Positions 59,616-64,000 of a stretch of DNA of 64,000 bases are shown here, in pieces. The stretch comes from Lantana camara (taxonomy: Eukaryota; Streptophyta; Magnoliopsida; Lamiales; Verbenaceae). Under the pieces are notes generated by a model that ran no database searches, was not told the origin of the DNA, and saw only the letters and a list, made by a program, of their open reading frames with translations. The stretch spans positions 31,088,001 to 31,152,000 of the forward strand of contig CM074864.1 in NCBI GenBank assembly GCA_037501455.1, read 5' to 3'. The stretch's first letter is position 1. Each line of letters begins with the position of its first letter. Made by a program: the position numbers and the translations under genes.

Positions 59616-62302
59616 ACCGAAAATAAAGCAAGGAAGTCTCCAATACTCCCAAGCAACTCACGCAAAACCAAGTTTAAAATCACGTAAGGCACCCAAAGCA
59701 AGTAATAAATATCTCCCATATTGATTTCCAATTATTCCAAGTAATTTAACACAGTGCAGAACAAAGCACTTAACATAAAATTTATAAAAGTTAATTTTTG
59801 CATGGATGCATGTATCATGAATGCTATAAGTACCGTTCACCGTAGTTGCAAAAAATTTAAGTTGTGAATTGTCGTTGTCCAAGGTATGCTCTGTCCTGAA
59901 TGTAGCTCAGTGTCCAGCTTGTCTTGTACCTCTTCAGGGTACCCCGGTCAAGCAATTGATGAATCCTTTTTAAGGACCATACTCTTAGACCCCTTTTTGA
60001 CTTGTACCGCTTCCAGTTTTCACCATTTCCCCCAATCCTCATTCGCCCAACCAACTCTTTTAAATTGACCGAATTTGACTTCCCGAATGCCCTTAGACCA
60101 CCCGTCTCGAAGTTAGGTCCATAGCTACTATCTTACTCATATCGAAGTTTAAAATACCCTCGAGAATAACTACCCCTGACCACCTTGACGATTCAATCCC
60201 TACCTTGAGGTATTTGTCAATAGGATCTACCTGAACGCGAATCCTTTTCCCATCTTCCGTTCATGTTATCTATTCATACTCTTTAACCCCTTAGGGCTAT
60301 ATTCGGTATCTGGCCCCACATTTCTTGAATCGAAGATAGAGTGTTCTTGATGGCTCTTGAAGTTCGATGTAATCCTCCAATGATCATCTTCTCCGGTTTG
60401 GTTTCTTCCGGATTATCGTGGGACTAACCGAAGACTTGATAATATTGTCATTATTGAACCCCCTTTGTACTTTATTGGATTACTCTGGATCATTTTTGAT
60501 AGAACCGATAACTTAATAATGTTGTCTCGGATCCCTTAATACTTTTACTGAATAACTCTTGATCGACAACATCCCCTCATATAATAGATTGATCAAATTT
60601 TCCTTTAGTTAATTCCATCTTAGGAGGTCACAGAAATTCCCATATAATTTCATCACTCCCAATTCGGAATTCCAGGCATATAGTCGTTTAATAACTCCCT
60701 TCTTTATCTCGAAAAATCTTCCCCCGAATTTGGCATTGTCACTTCTCTCTTCCCTATTCTTGTTCGATCCGAACACCCCAAAGATGAATCTAATCTGACT
60801 TTCCTTCGGGGGTCCTTTCCACTAACCTATTCCTTACCTAAAGTTCTTTATTTCCCAAATCCACCTTCCTCATAACTCAGATGCGGCTCAGTTGTACTGA
60901 TACTTGATAGTTGAGGCGGAAGGACTTCCTATCAAGTAAACACTAAAATGCATGTTGGGTTAAAATGACCATGCATGTGTCACGTTTACATCAAGCAATT
61001 ATACAATACCTTAGGCAACGAAACCAATTAGAAATGTACGGATAACATAAGATCAAGAGAATAAATAATTAATGCAAAATATGATGCACGTGCTATGAAT
61101 GCTTTGGAACCTGTCACCAATGGGGTAAGTAGTTAGCTCGACAGCTTTTCCTTGCTACTCCAAGTCCCGCGGTTACTTTGACTTGGTAATTACTCCTTGC
61201 CTTTCCCACAGTCTTCGAGATTCCCATGCATCTTTATAAATCAACTTGTATCTTCCACTTCCAAGGAGTTAGCATCCACACTTCTCCTCGCAATTCGACC
61301 TTTACTTCTAATCGTCACCTTAATCAAGAATCCCGTGCCTATCCCTTGTGAGCTCAATTCACCTCCAACTGCTTACATTTGAGCGCATGATTTCCTTTCT
61401 TTACCATTTCCATTTGTTGCTTCATATCTTCCATTTTACTTCACAACATGGCGATTCAGCTTGGTTTTGGGAAAACGAACTCATATCCCAATCAACACCT
61501 TGATCAAGATTCCCGTGACTATTGTTTATGAGTTTTCCATCACGATCGAAATCCAGAGCACCCAAGTCCAACTCTTCCCGGTCTTAACTTCGACAGACTT
61601 GATTTCACTTCACTAGGCTTAATCAGAAATCCTTCTTGTCGACCCCAGGTACACAGCTCCTACCGGGCCCATTTTATCTGAGTCTCTCCTAACTATTGAG
61701 ACCTCTTCAACGATCCAATCCGGGATCAAAATATCTTCAAGGTTCATTCCCTTCATTCTTTAGGTTGAAAGATCTTGCTGAATCCGATTAAAACACTCCA
61801 AGTAGCAGATTCTCATAAGTTAGTCTTTTGAGTCCCAACAATCCCATGATTAACTCCTATTCCGATTTCACCAAATGTCTCCCTGCCATCGCATCTCTAG
61901 ATTCAATCTTCCCATTCCAAATCCTCATCCTTGCCTCTAACTCCATTTGGGAAGTCTCACGTCTCTAATTTTCTACGTTCTTCCCAAAGTATCCTACCCA
62001 TCTTCCATGTCTCAGAAAGGTTTGCAATCGATCTTCTTTGTCATAGAACTTGGCCGTGGTTTGATATTATCTCCATAACCTATAAATCATAGCTTACTTC
62101 AAGAATAGATGCATGCGATTAGTGCATGCTCATGACATATTTTCAACAATTAATGTAAGGATCCTTATGTAATTGCAACAGATAGTCTAGCAAAATTCAA
62201 AAAGGAAGGCCAAATTCAGGTTCAAGATCAATGCAATGCACACATTGTCATATAGTCCCTAAGCCGTACGACCTAGACTGACTCACACACGACACGAGAA
62301 CA

Positions 62303-62330
62303 CCGGTTTTGCAACCGGGCTCTGATACCA
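62303..62330 (-). other. E5 primer binding site and adjacent hairpin, copy 2
   Basis: Same as copy 1: minus-strand TGGTATCAGAGCC and the CCGGTT-GCAA-AACCGG hairpin. Confidence 0.93.
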
Positions 62331-62338
62331 CTTAAGGA

Positions 62339-64000
62339 TGTAACACCCGAGCGCAAGGTGTCACATCCCCCGTACTGAGACCCGGCCCGAATATGAAATG
62401 GACGATCCATACCCGAGCCAAATCACGGCGAACGGGGACATACACACACTCTATGCTAGGCGGGACTAACCCTTGAACCATAACATCAGAGTAATTGCAA
62501 ATACGGAAGCAATAACTATCCATTACATAAACAATGAGTAAACAAAATCCAAAAAAAATGATCCATATACATTATCAAAAGCCGTCACGGCTTAACAAAC
62601 AAGTACGCTCCAATAGCAACATTCATATACAATGATCACAAGTGCAAAATGCGAGTGTAAGACCAATAAACAAAAGGACTAGAAACGAAAACAAGACCTA
62701 AGACTCGAAATCCCGCCTAGCTCCCCTGACACCTGCACAAAACAACTGAAAGCCAAACGGGTTCAGTCCAAAAGGGACTGGTGGGTATAAAAGCAGGGCA
62801 TAATAATATATGACTGTAATTAAACATTCACATGCAAGTTATAATCCCAAATGAGGTTTTTAAAGAATTTCCCAAGTGGGTGAATAGAAGTCATCAAAAG
62901 GGATTATAACAATTCATTTACATTAGGTCAAGGTCATTAGTGGCCCGGCGAGTGGGCGTGCATTTTCTCCAACCAACACCTCGTGTAATTCATTAACATT
63001 CATTAACATTCATTCATTCTTTCTTTCTTTCTTTTCATGCATAACATTCTTTCGTGCGCATTCAATAACATTCACACCTTCTTCCTCCGGGTTGGTGGCG
63101 GGTTTGCAAGGCCCATCCACCCATTCATTGACCAAAAGGGGAACATGACTCCCCAGATGGCACTCAGCGTCCATTCCTCGCTAACTCCTAACGAGGTCCG
63201 GTTACGCCGTTCATTGGTGGGACTAGTGTGAGGGTTTCCCGTCAGCCCATGCCTCCTCGGTTCCCCACTCACACCAAGCCCCTGGGCCCCATTCATTGTG
63301 AACATTCATTCATTCTCGCCAAAACATTTGGTAGGTTCAAGAAACAAGGGCTTTACGTTTGCAATCATTTACTCGATAAAAGACTCAATATATGTATCAT
63401 ATTACTTTGGCTTAAAACTTTTCACATAGGGAGATATATCGGGTCGTTTTATCTAAGTAGAAGAGAAACCCACCTTAAACCGCAAAAAGGAGCAAACACA
63501 AGCCTCACTGATCGGCCTCGTCTCCAACGGACTCAAAATCTGGGCAAGAGAGGTGAGGTGAGACTCAATACTCTGATGAACCATATATGACGCACGACAA
63601 TGCATAAGCATGATATGAAGGCATAAGGATCATATTAAGTCATGAAATATTCATGTGCATTATTAAGGCATTTAACTCATATATCCAAGTCATTCACTCA
63701 TTCATTCATTATCATTCAATTCATATTCCCAATAAATTTATTTCAAGAACTCAAATAGGAGCATAGAACATGTTCAAGCTCTTCCATAATGCTACCACAT
63801 ACTTCATATTACATAACATAGCATATATCCAAGGTTTGACAACAAGAAGAAGTCATATGATATAGAAAATAAGTGATGCGATTCATAAGCGACATATAAA
63901 CACACATAAACGGCATCAAGTAAAAGCATGCCTATAGCACATCCAAATGCCATGAAATTAAACCACAATACTCCTAACACATAGTAAAACAAGTTCATAG
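62339..64000 (-). repeat. E5 LTR C, cut by window end
   Basis: Begins TGTAACACCCGAGCGC and follows LTR A and B closely to the last base of the window. It has a few private changes (for example CATTTTCTCC near 62964). Confidence 0.95.

Larger units (their letters stand above)
59394..62338 (-). other. E5 internal region 2, non-coding
   Basis: 2945 bp, same content as internal region 1, including a 3-base insertion at about 60235 relative to it. Polypurine tract and hairpin at 59394-59429, shared block at 59815-59844. Confidence 0.93.
49196..64000 (-). mobile_element. E5: tandem LARD-type element, LTR-internal-LTR-internal-LTR
   Basis: Three LTRs (A split by E6, B complete, C cut by the window) alternate with two nearly identical internal regions of about 2.94 kb. 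All are on the minus strand. Each internal region has a tRNA-iMet primer site next to the higher-coordinate LTR and a polypurine tract next to the lower one. No protein domain is visible in any frame. Tandem elements of this form arise by unequal exchange between LTRs or by joining during replication (known for LTR elements). The true right end is outside the window. Confidence 0.95.

Overview
This window is plant nuclear heterochromatin built entirely of LTR retrotransposons. I found no host gene, tRNA or rRNA. The Ty3/gypsy lineages (Tat-type and Tekay-type with a chromodomain), the initiator-Met tRNA primer sites and the long AT-rich LTRs point to a flowering plant. A eudicot, perhaps an asterid, is my guess from LTR style only.

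Layout, left to right. E1 (1-4501, minus) is a decayed Tat-type gypsy element, cut off at the window's left edge. It is inserted in the 5' LTR of E2 (4502-10929, plus), a non-coding large-LTR element of LARD type. E3 (10930-27475, plus) is a tandem array of seven LTRs separated by six tiny internal regions (345-395 bp). E4 (27476-29097) is the 5' part of another LTR. E5 (29098-29226 and 49196-64000, minus) is a LARD-type element in the order LTR-internal-LTR-internal-LTR, running off the right edge. E6 (29227-49195, plus) is a Tekay-type gypsy element with gag, protease, RT, RNase H, integrase and chromodomain. It sits in the first E5 LTR with target duplication GGACT. E7 (35050-44835, plus) is a LARD-type element with two 4155-bp LTRs. 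It sits in the RNase H region of E6 with target duplication TTGGA. The right-hand ends of E2, E3 and E4 are not seen, so the nesting reads E2 > E3 > E4 > E5 > E6 > E7, six levels deep.

E6 is the only element with a nearly complete coding set. It is broken by a one-base deletion in RT, a nonsense codon before integrase and the E7 insertion. E2, E3, E5 and E7 have no recognisable proteins but share its LTR-end style (TGTAAC...CTACA or ...GTTACA), its tRNA-Met primer site and its end structures. They look like non-autonomous relatives that depended on a Tekay-type helper (inference).

The most unusual signals are structural. (1) E3 is organised as a higher-order repeat of three LTR units with a period near 7.79 kb, like an incipient satellite. 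(2) A hairpin just upstream of the polypurine tract is conserved by compensating changes in five families. (3) Arrays of GAGAGA...TCTCTC hairpins lie in the 3' internal region of E2 and E5. (4) GC palindromes cluster in the LTRs of E3, E5 and E6. (5) Splice-site-like motifs at matching places in the LTRs predict two introns within the LTR in E2, E5, E6 and E7, with a middle exon of about 65-71 nt.
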